Source of the DNA: Clostridia bacterium
GTDB lineage: Bacteria > Bacillota > Clostridia > UBA1381
Reading direction: 5' to 3'
Length of the DNA: 10,941 bases
Assembly (NCBI GenBank): GCA_900770405.1
Contig: CAAGKL010000201.1
Location: forward strand, 1 to 10,941
Made by a program: the position numbers and the translations under genes. Every line of letters starts with the position of its first letter. Within the stretch, counting starts at the first letter, position 1. The notes under the pieces are model-generated. The model had not been told where the DNA came from. It made no database searches and saw only the letters and a list, made by a program, of their open reading frames with translations. Of the stretch, positions 1 to 8,160 are shown piece by piece.

Positions 1-1
1 A

Positions 2-2479
2 AAGGATTTCGGTGACACGGTTACGAGACTTGAATATGTAAAGCTCATAGCCGGACTTCTGAATGCGCCGGAGATGCCGCAGGGCGGCAGCCCCTACACG
101 GATATTACGGCGGACACCGCCGGTGCGGGCGCGGTTTTCTATGCGTACAACGCAGGCTATATCGCGGGTGACACTGCATTCAGACCGAAGGAGGAAATCA
201 CGGTCAACGATGCCTGCGCAATCGCGGTCAGGGTCATCGGCAGGGAGGCGTACGCAATTTCGGGCGGCGGCTATCCGGCGGGATATAACCGCGCGGCGGC
301 GCAGTACGGGCTTACGAAAAATCTCACCGACACAGCTGACGGCAAGCTGTGCTGGGCGGACGCGCTGGTTCTTTTGCGCAATATCGCCGAGAACGACGCC
401 GTTGTTGTCAGCAGCATCAGCGGGGATAAGATTGAGTATAAGTACGAAAAGGACTTTTTCGAGGTTTATTACGACGTTTATGAGCTAACCGGAATTGTCA
501 CCGAGGACACAAACGGTGCGCTTTATGCCGGTTCGTATGCTGTCGGCAAGGGCAAGGTCGGCATCGACGGAAAACAGTACTGCGGCGGCGCGGACTTAAA
601 GCTCGGCGACCGCGTGCGCGGATTTGTGCGCGAGGTGGACGGCGATTGGTATATAATCAGCGTCAAGCCGTATAAAAACAGCAAGCTCAGTATAGATTTT
701 TCCGATTTAAAGGACGCGGCGGACGGAAAAATTACATATGAAAAGGACTCGAGACGGAAAAATGCGACAATCGACACCGGCGATTATGCGGTTTTATATA
801 ACGGCAAAGCCGCAAAATCCAAGACGCCGGCGGACTTTGTCGGCAAATCGAACGGCAGGCTTGAGCTCACCGACAATGACGGCGACGGCAGATATGAGGT
901 AATAAGCATATTCGAGTACCGGGTCACCGTTGTGAGCACGGCGAGCAAAACGGATAAAATTATTACCGACCAAAATGCCGACTCGGTTTTGAGGCTTTCG
1001 GCAAGCGATATTGTATGCAATATATACGAGAACGGCAGTGCGAGCGATTTTGACGCGATTACCGAGGGCAAGTTCCTGATTTCCTACCTTTCGGAGGACG
1101 GACTGCTCTGCAATATTTACGTTTATTCCGACACGGTTGAGGCGGCTGTTGCCGGCGTAGATAAGGCGGATAAAAAGATAATTCTCGACGAGACGGAATA
1201 TGATTACGACGAGTATTTTGAAATGTATTATCTCGAGCAGCTCGTGCTCGGGCAGAAGTCGGAATTTTATGTTGCCGACGGCAGAATTTACGCCTGCGTG
1301 CTCGACAGAAGTACCGAAATGCTCTATGGATATATCGTCCGTGTACGTAAATTCGACGGTGAAAACGGCGAGACGGTGAGGTTTAAAATCTTCAATGAGG
1401 ACGGCAAGCTCGACAATTACGACGCTGCGGAAAAAGTGAAGATTGACGACAAAATGCGCAAGGAAAGCGACGTTATTTACGGCTATTTCACGTCGGAGGG
1501 AGTAACAAATCGCCAGCTTGTGCGCTATAAGCTCAACAAGGACGGCGAAATTTCGGTTATCGACACCTGCAACAGTGGGGGCAGGCTTGATAGCAGCGCG
1601 AAGGATACGAATAATCTGACGAGATACAAATTCCCGCGGGCGGTTGCAACCTCACTGTGGTATATCGACACTAACAAATCCTTCCATCCGTATTTCAGAA
1701 TTGCGGACGACACGAAGATATTTATGGTTGCGGACGGCAAGGTTGCCGACGAAAAGCGCTGCGCAATCAAGGACGCGGACTATTTCAAGGCAAACAGGTC
1801 TCAGAAATCCGCGGCGCTCAATATATACAATCTGACAGAACTCGGCGTTGCCGGGGCAATAGTTATTGTCGACTCCTCGGCGATAACTCCGACAGTTGCG
1901 GACGATGCGCCGGTGGGGATTGTATACAGGGTTGCAAAAACGATTGACAGCGACGATAATCTGACCTACAGATTTTCGATTTTCCGCGACGGCGAGTTCA
2001 GTCATTTCTTCGTAGCCGAGGACGCAATCGAGCGCATTGCGCCGGGCGGCATATGCAAGGCGGACAAGGGCGATGCCGTGAGATACAGTCTCGACAATGA
2101 CGGAAATATCAACGCACTTGAAAAGGACTATGACGCGTCGGAGGACGCGATTACAAAGCCGTTCCCCGATAACGGCACGGGCACGCATACGTCGAAGGGC
2201 GTGAACTACTTCGGAATGGTGTACGATGTGAGCGGTACCGATATTACGATTGTGCCGCAGGGCGTTCCCGGGATTGCATATGACCCGCAGGACAAGGATT
2301 CGCGGTTCTCAATGGGGCTTGCATCCTGCAAGATTTACGTTGTAAGCGAAGACTGCGAGCGCATCTACGAGGGCAGCGCGAACGATATTATGACATATCG
2401 CAACTCGGGATCTTCGTGCAATAGGGTGCTCATAAGCGTGAATGACGGCGTGGCGCAGTCTGTGATAGTTTATAAGTAA
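2..2479 (+). CDS. S-layer homology (SLH) domain surface protein, 5' end cut by the window
   Basis: The reading frame is open from base 2, so the start codon and signal peptide lie upstream; the ATG at 74 is internal to the SLH region and is not the true start. Numbering from base 2 (825 residues visible), the protein begins inside one SLH repeat (TRLEYVKLIAG, residues 8-18). A second follows at about 31-85 (YTDI, then AGYIAGDTAFRPKEEIT) and a weaker third at about 90-130. SLH repeats usually bind pyruvylated secondary cell wall polymer and anchor proteins to the Gram-positive surface. The remaining ~690 residues look beta-rich and Asp/Gly/Tyr-rich with no enzyme motif I recognise; two segments (443-468 and 639-664) resemble each other. 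The gene lies 15 bases upstream of the lyase gene and probably shares its transcript. Surface anchoring is well supported; the job of the long C-terminal part is unknown. It could bind carbohydrate or act as a scaffold. Confidence 0.85.
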   Translation, partial: KDFGDTVTRLEYVKLIAGLLNAPEMPQGGSPYTDITADTAGAGAVFYAYNAGYIAGDTAFRPKEEITVNDACAIAVRVIGREAYAISGGGYPAGYNRAAAQYGLTKNLTDTADGKLCWADALVLLRNIAENDAVVVSSISGDKIEYKYEKDFFEVYYDVYELTGIVTEDTNGALYAGSYAVGKGKVGIDGKQYCGGADLKLGDRVRGFVREVDGDWYIISVKPYKNSKLSIDFSDLKDAADGKITYEKDSRRKNATIDTGDYAVLYNGKAAKSKTPADFVGKSNGRLELTDNDGDGRYEVISIFEYRVTVVSTASKTDKIITDQNADSVLRLSASDIVCNIYENGSASDFDAITEGKFLISYLSEDGLLCNIYVYSDTVEAAVAGVDKADKKIILDETEYDYDEYFEMYYLEQLVLGQKSEFYVADGRIYACVLDRSTEMLYGYIVRVRKFDGENGETVRFKIFNEDGKLDNYDAAEKVKIDDKMRKESDVIYGYFTSEGVTNRQLVRYKLNKDGEISVIDTCNSGGRLDSSAKDTNNLTRYKFPRAVATSLWYIDTNKSFHPYFRIADDTKIFMVADGKVADEKRCAIKDADYFKANRSQKSAALNIYNLTELGVAGAIVIVDSSAITPTVADDAPVGIVYRVAKTIDSDDNLTYRFSIFRDGEFSHFFVAEDAIERIAPGGICKADKGDAVRYSLDNDGNINALEKDYDASEDAITKPFPDNGTGTHTSKGVNYFGMVYDVSGTDITIVPQGVPGIAYDPQDKDSRFSMGLASCKIYVVSEDCERIYEGSANDIMTYRNSGSSCNRVLISVNDGVAQSVIVYK

Positions 2480-2485
2480 GGGAGG
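2478..2485 (+). promoter_or_regulatory. Ribosome binding site of the lyase gene
   Basis: The sequence AAGGGAGG overlaps the upstream stop codon and sits 9 bases before the ATG at 2495. It is a near-ideal Shine-Dalgarno and fixes this start, which is also followed directly by a signal peptide. Confidence 0.8.
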
Positions 2486-2494
2486 ATTCGGGAT

Positions 2495-5400
2495 ATGCTG
2501 AAAAAATTTCAGAGAAAATGTATAAGCGTAATTCTGGCGGCGATGATGTTGCCTCTCTGCCCAATCGCGAGAGCTGATGAGCTTTTGGTGAACGAGAGCT
2601 TTGACGGGCAGTGCACGAATAGAGCTCCCGAAAATATAAACATAAGCGCACAAAATGTGTTTGTGACAGAGTATAAGCCGGGGAATAAGGGACTTTTGGT
2701 TTATGCCGATGCGGGCACAAGCCGCATTAAATTCCCGGCGGCGGTGAGCAGCGAGCTTGTAATTTCTTTCGATATTATGTCGCTCGGGAAAGCGCCGGCG
2801 GGCGCGCTGAGCATTTTCGGCGCGGACGGCGCCGAGCAGAAGATAGTAAAATTTACCGACAATGCCGATGTAACGCTCGGTGACGGCTTTAAAATCGGCA
2901 ATTGCGGCAGCAGCTCGATGACAAATTACGCGATTGTCTACAACGCGAAGGAAAAAAAGTGTAATGTCTACGTGAACGGCAAGCTTTACGCGGACGATTA
3001 TATTATCAAAAAGGCGACGGTTACGTCGGTCAATGAAGTGCGGTTCAGCTTTGCATCGCCCGAGGGCGACCGTGCGGTTATTCTGGACAACATCAATATT
3101 CACACCGGCAGCGCGCCGCAGAAAAGCTACCCGACGGAGAAGTACTCCGACGAGACGGACGAAGCACCGGACATCGAAACGGGAAAGAGGATAGGCAATG
3201 CCGTTCAGGTGAATATGGATTTTGAAAACGGAATTGCATCGTGGGCTCAGCTTTACGAAAACGGAAATAAGTGCGAAATTATCACCGAGGAGGACGGCAA
3301 CAAGGCGTATCTTTTCGAGAAAACAACGGGCGACGGCGGACATATAAACGCAGGCCCCGCGTCGATTTCAAATTCCGATGTGCTTGTTTGGTCGTTTAGG
3401 CTGAAGGTGCTCGACGCAAACTCGTTTATGGTTTTGCAGCAGAAGGACACTGCCGAAAAATTCGAGCGCTGCGGCGAAATGAACGATGCACAGTGGTGCT
3501 TCCCGGGCGGGTTCAAAAAGCAGCTCAAGCTTGACCGCTGGTATAATCTTGCATTTATTCAGGATTACGCCGCGCGCACGACAAAGTATTATTTTGAAGG
3601 CGAGCAGGTGAGCGAATACCCGATGACGGCTGATTTTGCTGTCGACGGCGCAGACCCGGGTATGCTGCGGTTTTTCGTTACGATTTATACCCAGCTTTCG
3701 GATAAGCCGCGCGCGACCTTTGCGGATCCGTGCAAATTCCTGCTCGATGACGTGAGAATTTACGAGGGTGAGGAGCTTTTGGACAATTTGGGCGAGATAA
3801 AAAGGACGATTGACGTAAATACGAAAAAGACGGTTTACTCAAGCGACGAGGGTATGAGACAGCTGCTTAGCGGCTTTAGCGCGATACACGCGCGCTCGGG
3901 TATTGTGTTTAAGGACGGCGAGAAAAAGCTGCTCGAAAACCGACCCTTTGAAAAGGACGGCGTGTTCTATCTGCCGGTCGACGAGGTATGCGAAAAGCTC
4001 GGCGTGAGCGGCATATCTCCGGCGAATACCACGGATAAGGACGGCGTTGCGTACCTGCCCGCGGCGCAGTTGATTTCGGCAATGGGCAAGAAGGTCGTTG
4101 GCGTGAATGCGGCGACGAACTCGGGGCTTTATGTGATCGAGGACGGCTATAGCTTTAAGCTGCCGGACAATGAAAATGACCTTCAGCGGTTAAATGACTT
4201 TATGTTCTACTTGCGTCCGCTCGAGGCGGAGATTACGGCGGTATATGACAGCTCGCCGAACAAGGGACAGCATCCGCGCCTGCTGGCGAACAAGGCGGAT
4301 TTTGACAGAATACGCAGCGAATGCGAAACCGATGCGCATAAACAGAAGTACAAGGCGGCGATTATCGCCGATGCCGAGATGATAATGGGGCTCGATAATG
4401 TGCCGTATACGGTTATGGACACAGGCTCGATATTGAACACGGTATGCCGCCCGATAGGGCAGAGAATGTACTCGCTTGCGATGGCGTACCAGCTTACGGG
4501 TGATAAAAAGTATGCCGAGCGTGCATTCAGAGAAATTGAGGAAACAAAAAAATACGACTGGGCGGTGAACAATGACCATCTTATCCCACCGGAGCTCGGA
4601 AGTAATGTTGCATTGGCGTACGACTGGATGTACGACGCGTGGACAGACGAGCAGAAGCAGTTTATAGAGGAGTTACTCTACGACAAAGTACTTTATATGG
4701 CTCATCTTGGTTATATGACGACATCGTCGCAGATGTCAAACGGCGCGATTGCGGGCAACAACCACAACATCGTCGTAAACGGCGGTATCGCGGCAACGGC
4801 GCTTACGCTGTTTGACGTGTACCCGGCGGAGGTCAGCTACACGCTGCGCAATGCAATCCGCTGCACGGATATAATGATGTGGCATTTTGCACCGCACGGC
4901 GCGTGGTACGAGGGACCGCACTACTGGGAGTACACGCTGCAGTATACGTCGAAGATGCTGGCATCGCTCGACAGTGTACTCGGGACAGATTTCGGGCTCG
5001 GCTGCTGCGAGGGCCTGTCGGAAACATCGGAATTTGCGCTCAACACGCAGACCGACGTCGGGCTCTACAACTATGCCGACGGTCTGCTGGCGTCGAATTA
5101 CGTGCCGGAGCTGTTTTGGCTGTCTGACAAGTATAAAAATGCTGATGTTACAAAGATTTTGCTGAATAATGTCAGCTCGGCGTTCAATAACGCCGAGGAC
5201 AACGTGCTTGCGCTGCTCTGGTACGACACGAGTATCAAGGAGGGCGGTGTGCATATGCCGGTCGACAAGTATTATGACGACCAGAGCATAATCGTAATGC
5301 GCAACACGTGGGATACGCGCGAGCCGACCTTTGTCGGTATTCACGCCGGAAAAACGAATGTTGACCATGCACAGCTCGACGGTGGAAGCTTTATATTCGA

Positions 5401-6745
5401 GGATCAGGGCATACGCTGGGCGAAGGAGCTCGGTATGGGTAATTATGCGCTGCCCGGGTACTGGGAGAGCGCGCCGGGTGGAAAGCGCTGGCTGTATTTC
5501 CGTTCGAGGGCGGAGTCGCATAATACCGTTATAATCAACCCGACCGAAAAAGAGGACCACAAGGTGGATTCCTATGCCGAGATGAAACTCGTCGAAAACA
5601 AGGAGCGCGGCAATATCGTGACGGTGGATATGTCCGAGGTGCTCGCGGATAATGCATATAAGGCGACGCGCGGTTTCTTCTTCGCCGATAACCGCCGCAG
5701 CATGGTAATCCGCGACCAGATTACGCTTAAGGGCGAATCGGACGTGTACTGGATACTGATGACAGACGCAGAGGCGTATGAGACCTCGGACGGGCACGTG
5801 GCTCTGACGAAAAACGGACGCAAGCTGCGGCTTGACTATATCGCCGAAAATGCGACCGCGGAATTTACCTGCGCAAAGGCAGCGCCGCTGCCGACAAGCC
5901 CGCAGGTTACGCAGCCGGAGGAGACGGACAACAGAATTATGATTAAGCTGCACGGCAGCGGGGATATTACAATGACCGTGAAGCTTTCGCCTGACTCAAA
6001 TCCCGGCAGCGATGTTGCCGATTATAATACGGATATTTCCGAGTGGCACGTACCGGACGGCGCGCTGCCGACTGCGCCGACAATCGACGCGGTAAATATC
6101 GGCGATGAGCACTATGAGCTCGGCGGCAAAAACAGCATAACCTACAATTACCCCGAGGGCACGCTCAGCGAGGTGCCGCAGGTTACGGCTGAGAGCAATG
6201 TCTATGACGTAAGCATAAAGCAGGCGACGACGCTTGACGATTACACCGAAATCACCGTTGCCGACAGGAATGACGCAAGTAATACGAGCGTGTACTGCGT
6301 ATACTTCGTAAAGATGCCGACACCGCACCAGTTTGTGGGCAAGACCTCGCTACCGGTTTATGCGTACACCGTGAGCGACGAGCAGGTCGGCAACGAGGCA
6401 AAGCATATGTTCGATAATGATATTAATACGCGCTACTCGGTTGAGGGCGCGGGAAATCAGGCTGTGCTTGACTTAAAGTATGTGCAGCAGGTTGACGAGA
6501 TTGCGGTTGCGTGGTATCTGGGCGATACCGGCAGACAGTATTACTTCACGGTCAGCGTCTCGGAGGACGGCGTGAACTATACGCAGGTGTTTGACGGTAT
6601 GAGCTCGGGTCAAACGAATGATTTTGAGCATTTTGAGATAGGAAAGACGGCGCGGTATATCAAGCTCGGATTAAACGGCAACAATACCGGCTCGGGTGAG
6701 AACTGGAACGGCATATGCGAATTTGTCGCAGTGCGGAATAACTGA
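2495..6745 (+). CDS. Secreted multi-module heparinase II/III-type polysaccharide lyase with C-terminal discoidin domain
   Basis: A 1416-residue exported protein, predicted to cleave uronic-acid-containing polysaccharide by beta-elimination outside the cell. Order of parts: signal peptide 1-27 (KK n-region, hydrophobic core, ARA before the cut); two concanavalin/LamG-like beta-sandwiches (about 28-208 and 235-432); a copper-amine-oxidase-N-like stalk module (about 470-555, FYLPVDEVCEKLG); a helical toroid from about 590 (HPRLLANKADF); then the heparinase II/III beta domain from about 940. Candidate catalytic residues are N756-H757 (NNHN), Y810 or Y813 (EGPHYWEY) and H958 (VDHAQLDGGSF). A family-typical SHNTV follows at 1008-1012. 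Spacing matches known HepII and PL17 enzymes (second His about 200 residues after the first; Y813 56 after). A small Ig-like module (about 1193-1273) and an F5/8 type C/CBM32-like domain (about 1277-1416) end it. No SLH or LPXTG anchor is seen. The PL family and substrate (GAG, alginate-like or other) cannot be settled by eye. Confidence 0.85.
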   Translation: MLKKFQRKCISVILAAMMLPLCPIARADELLVNESFDGQCTNRAPENINISAQNVFVTEYKPGNKGLLVYADAGTSRIKFPAAVSSELVISFDIMSLGKAPAGALSIFGADGAEQKIVKFTDNADVTLGDGFKIGNCGSSSMTNYAIVYNAKEKKCNVYVNGKLYADDYIIKKATVTSVNEVRFSFASPEGDRAVILDNINIHTGSAPQKSYPTEKYSDETDEAPDIETGKRIGNAVQVNMDFENGIASWAQLYENGNKCEIITEEDGNKAYLFEKTTGDGGHINAGPASISNSDVLVWSFRLKVLDANSFMVLQQKDTAEKFERCGEMNDAQWCFPGGFKKQLKLDRWYNLAFIQDYAARTTKYYFEGEQVSEYPMTADFAVDGADPGMLRFFVTIYTQLSDKPRATFADPCKFLLDDVRIYEGEELLDNLGEIKRTIDVNTKKTVYSSDEGMRQLLSGFSAIHARSGIVFKDGEKKLLENRPFEKDGVFYLPVDEVCEKLGVSGISPANTTDKDGVAYLPAAQLISAMGKKVVGVNAATNSGLYVIEDGYSFKLPDNENDLQRLNDFMFYLRPLEAEITAVYDSSPNKGQHPRLLANKADFDRIRSECETDAHKQKYKAAIIADAEMIMGLDNVPYTVMDTGSILNTVCRPIGQRMYSLAMAYQLTGDKKYAERAFREIEETKKYDWAVNNDHLIPPELGSNVALAYDWMYDAWTDEQKQFIEELLYDKVLYMAHLGYMTTSSQMSNGAIAGNNHNIVVNGGIAATALTLFDVYPAEVSYTLRNAIRCTDIMMWHFAPHGAWYEGPHYWEYTLQYTSKMLASLDSVLGTDFGLGCCEGLSETSEFALNTQTDVGLYNYADGLLASNYVPELFWLSDKYKNADVTKILLNNVSSAFNNAEDNVLALLWYDTSIKEGGVHMPVDKYYDDQSIIVMRNTWDTREPTFVGIHAGKTNVDHAQLDGGSFIFEDQGIRWAKELGMGNYALPGYWESAPGGKRWLYFRSRAESHNTVIINPTEKEDHKVDSYAEMKLVENKERGNIVTVDMSEVLADNAYKATRGFFFADNRRSMVIRDQITLKGESDVYWILMTDAEAYETSDGHVALTKNGRKLRLDYIAENATAEFTCAKAAPLPTSPQVTQPEETDNRIMIKLHGSGDITMTVKLSPDSNPGSDVADYNTDISEWHVPDGALPTAPTIDAVNIGDEHYELGGKNSITYNYPEGTLSEVPQVTAESNVYDVSIKQATTLDDYTEITVADRNDASNTSVYCVYFVKMPTPHQFVGKTSLPVYAYTVSDEQVGNEAKHMFDNDINTRYSVEGAGNQAVLDLKYVQQVDEIAVAWYLGDTGRQYYFTVSVSEDGVNYTQVFDGMSSGQTNDFEHFEIGKTARYIKLGLNGNNTGSGENWNGICEFVAVRNN

Positions 6746-6751
6746 CAGAAC

Positions 6752-6779
6752 GGGGCGGCGCGGCAGAGCGCGCCGCCTC
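6752..6779 (+). promoter_or_regulatory. Strong GC hairpin between the lyase gene and the next gene
   Basis: A perfect 9-base stem (6754-6762 GGCGGCGCG with 6769-6777 CGCGCCGCC) closes a 6-base loop, extendable by one G-U and one G-C pair. It begins 6 bases after the lyase stop. No T-run follows (the next bases are CTGATAATC), so it is not a standard intrinsic terminator. It may protect the 3' end of a processed upstream message or lower expression of the downstream genes. The structure is seen directly; the role is inferred. Confidence 0.6.
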
Positions 6780-6791
6780 TGATAATCAATG

Positions 6792-6800
6792 AAAGGAAGA
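6792..6800 (+). promoter_or_regulatory. Ribosome binding site supporting a TTG start
   Basis: AAAGGAAGA lies 7 bases before the TTG at 6808. An in-frame TGA at 6790-6792 and the lack of any ATG or GTG between it and 6808 make TTG the only start that keeps the signal peptide. Confidence 0.7.
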
Positions 6801-6807
6801 TTTTGCA

Positions 6808-8160
6808 TTGAAAAGGATTATATCTTTTGCTGCACTGCTGATGCTGGTTTTTGCGGGCAAGGTGTTCGCCGGCGAGCTTTGTGATAAGGTCGGAATTAAG
6901 AGCACGGACACCCGCGTGGTAATCGGCACGGACGAGGACTGCGTATATGTTATGCAGCACCCGAGCAGCACAGTCAGCAGCATTGTCATCAGCCCGGCAA
7001 GGCTGAAAGCCGCGGTTTCGTCGGACGATTATACGCTCAGCTACGTCACCGAGGAGAAGAAAGCTGCGCCGCTTTCAGCGAAGGTTTTCTATGACGGCTA
7101 TGTCAAGGCGGTGTCAAAGGCGGACAAGGAGAATATTGTTTATATCCCGATAAAGATGTATAAGGGCGAGGAGTATTCGCCCACGGTTGACGCACCGGCG
7201 GGAGCTGCCGGCGGCAGGGAAGGCTCGGCACTTTTGACGCCGGACGGAGACGCGGCGGAGCTTAACATCATAGACACTCTCCCGGACGCGGACAGGGCAT
7301 TCACCTGCGAATTCGGCTTTTATGCCGAGGACGGCGCAGAGCTGAAGGTCGGCGCGGCGGATAAGACGCTATTTCGCTACAAAAATAACGGCGATGTAGC
7401 AATTGATGTCGACACCGGCATAAGCGCGGGCTATGCGAACTGGCACAGGGCGGCGCTCGATTACTGCCCGCAGACGCAGAAATTCGCGCTGTATGTCGAC
7501 GGTAAGCGCGCGGCGGAGAGCGCGGCAGTTGCCAGCGCGAATAAGCTGACATTTACTGCCGAGAACAGCGGCTGTGCGGCGATTGACGACCTGAAGCTTT
7601 ACGGCGGGTACTATTACGCCGACAAGTATTTCGGCTATGCGAGCCTTGCGGCGAACGGCGACGGAATAATCGTCGATGCGGACAAGGGCGTGATATACGC
7701 CGACCTCACCGGTGCGGCGGATCTTGATGAATTTATGAGCCGTTTTTCGACTGACGCATCGGCGTATTTCACCGACGGCGCGCTCGCCCACGGTTCGCGG
7801 CTGGTGCTGATGTCGGCAAACGGCGCGTTCTCCTATTACAGGATTGCTCTTGCGGTAGGCTGCGAGGTTGTGGAATTTGAGCGCGCGGACGGGAATTTGA
7901 AGGTCAATAGCCATATTTCAAATGCGCTCGGAACGCAGACGAATCTTGTTATGGTAGTCGTGCTCAGGGACAGCGACGGCATTATGCGCGATGTTGCTTT
8001 CTCGGAGGAGTGCGGTGTCGGCAAGGACGGCGCGGATATTGTCATCGACGGTATCTCGTGTGAAAATCTCACGGCGGAGGTGTTCTTCATAAACAATCTT
8101 TCAGACCGTGCGCCGATGCTTGAGGATATTTATGCCGAAGAGGGAGAGAGCGGAGTATGA
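6808..8160 (+). CDS. Secreted protein of beta-sandwich modules, function unknown
   Basis: A 450-residue exported protein with a TTG start; the next in-frame ATG (6841) would fall inside the signal peptide. The signal peptide is residues 1-21 (KR, hydrophobic core, VFA before the cut). About 22-125 is a beta-rich region of unknown type. About 130-270 resembles a concanavalin/LamG-like module: the strand pair NWHRAALDY...FALYVDGK matches similar stretches in the neighbouring lyase. About 270-450 looks like two further beta modules; the last ends VFFINNLSDRAPM, reminiscent of a small C-terminal domain common on clostridial carbohydrate enzymes. I see no catalytic motif, SLH repeat or LPXTG. Binding of the target glycan outside the cell is the best guess, based only on fold-like patterns and neighbours. 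Its last codons overlap the start of the GH20-like gene (ATGA), so the two are probably translationally coupled although one product is exported and the other apparently is not. Confidence 0.75.
   Translation: MKRIISFAALLMLVFAGKVFAGELCDKVGIKSTDTRVVIGTDEDCVYVMQHPSSTVSSIVISPARLKAAVSSDDYTLSYVTEEKKAAPLSAKVFYDGYVKAVSKADKENIVYIPIKMYKGEEYSPTVDAPAGAAGGREGSALLTPDGDAAELNIIDTLPDADRAFTCEFGFYAEDGAELKVGAADKTLFRYKNNGDVAIDVDTGISAGYANWHRAALDYCPQTQKFALYVDGKRAAESAAVASANKLTFTAENSGCAAIDDLKLYGGYYYADKYFGYASLAANGDGIIVDADKGVIYADLTGAADLDEFMSRFSTDASAYFTDGALAHGSRLVLMSANGAFSYYRIALAVGCEVVEFERADGNLKVNSHISNALGTQTNLVMVVVLRDSDGIMRDVAFSEECGVGKDGADIVIDGISCENLTAEVFFINNLSDRAPMLEDIYAEEGESGV

Noticed and set aside
63..488. 141-residue Arg/Ser-rich frame on the plus strand
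   Set aside because: Frame-shifted shadow of the SLH-coding region; composition unlike a real protein.
2309..3343. 344-residue open frame on the minus strand
   Set aside because: It spans the end of the SLH gene, the intergenic ribosome binding site and the lyase start, all well supported on the plus strand; no recognisable protein features.
3950..4160. A true copper amine oxidase function for the lyase
   Set aside because: Only the small N-terminal-type module is resembled; no catalytic amine oxidase domain is present.
4736..5953. 405-residue open frame on the minus strand
   Set aside because: It lies wholly inside the catalytic domain of the lyase, is rich in Arg/His/Val as expected for the complement of a GC-rich gene, and has no domain motif or convincing ribosome binding site.
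6752..6779. Hairpin as a Rho-independent terminator
   Set aside because: No run of T follows the stem, and a clearly expressed-looking gene with its own ribosome binding site begins 28 bases later.
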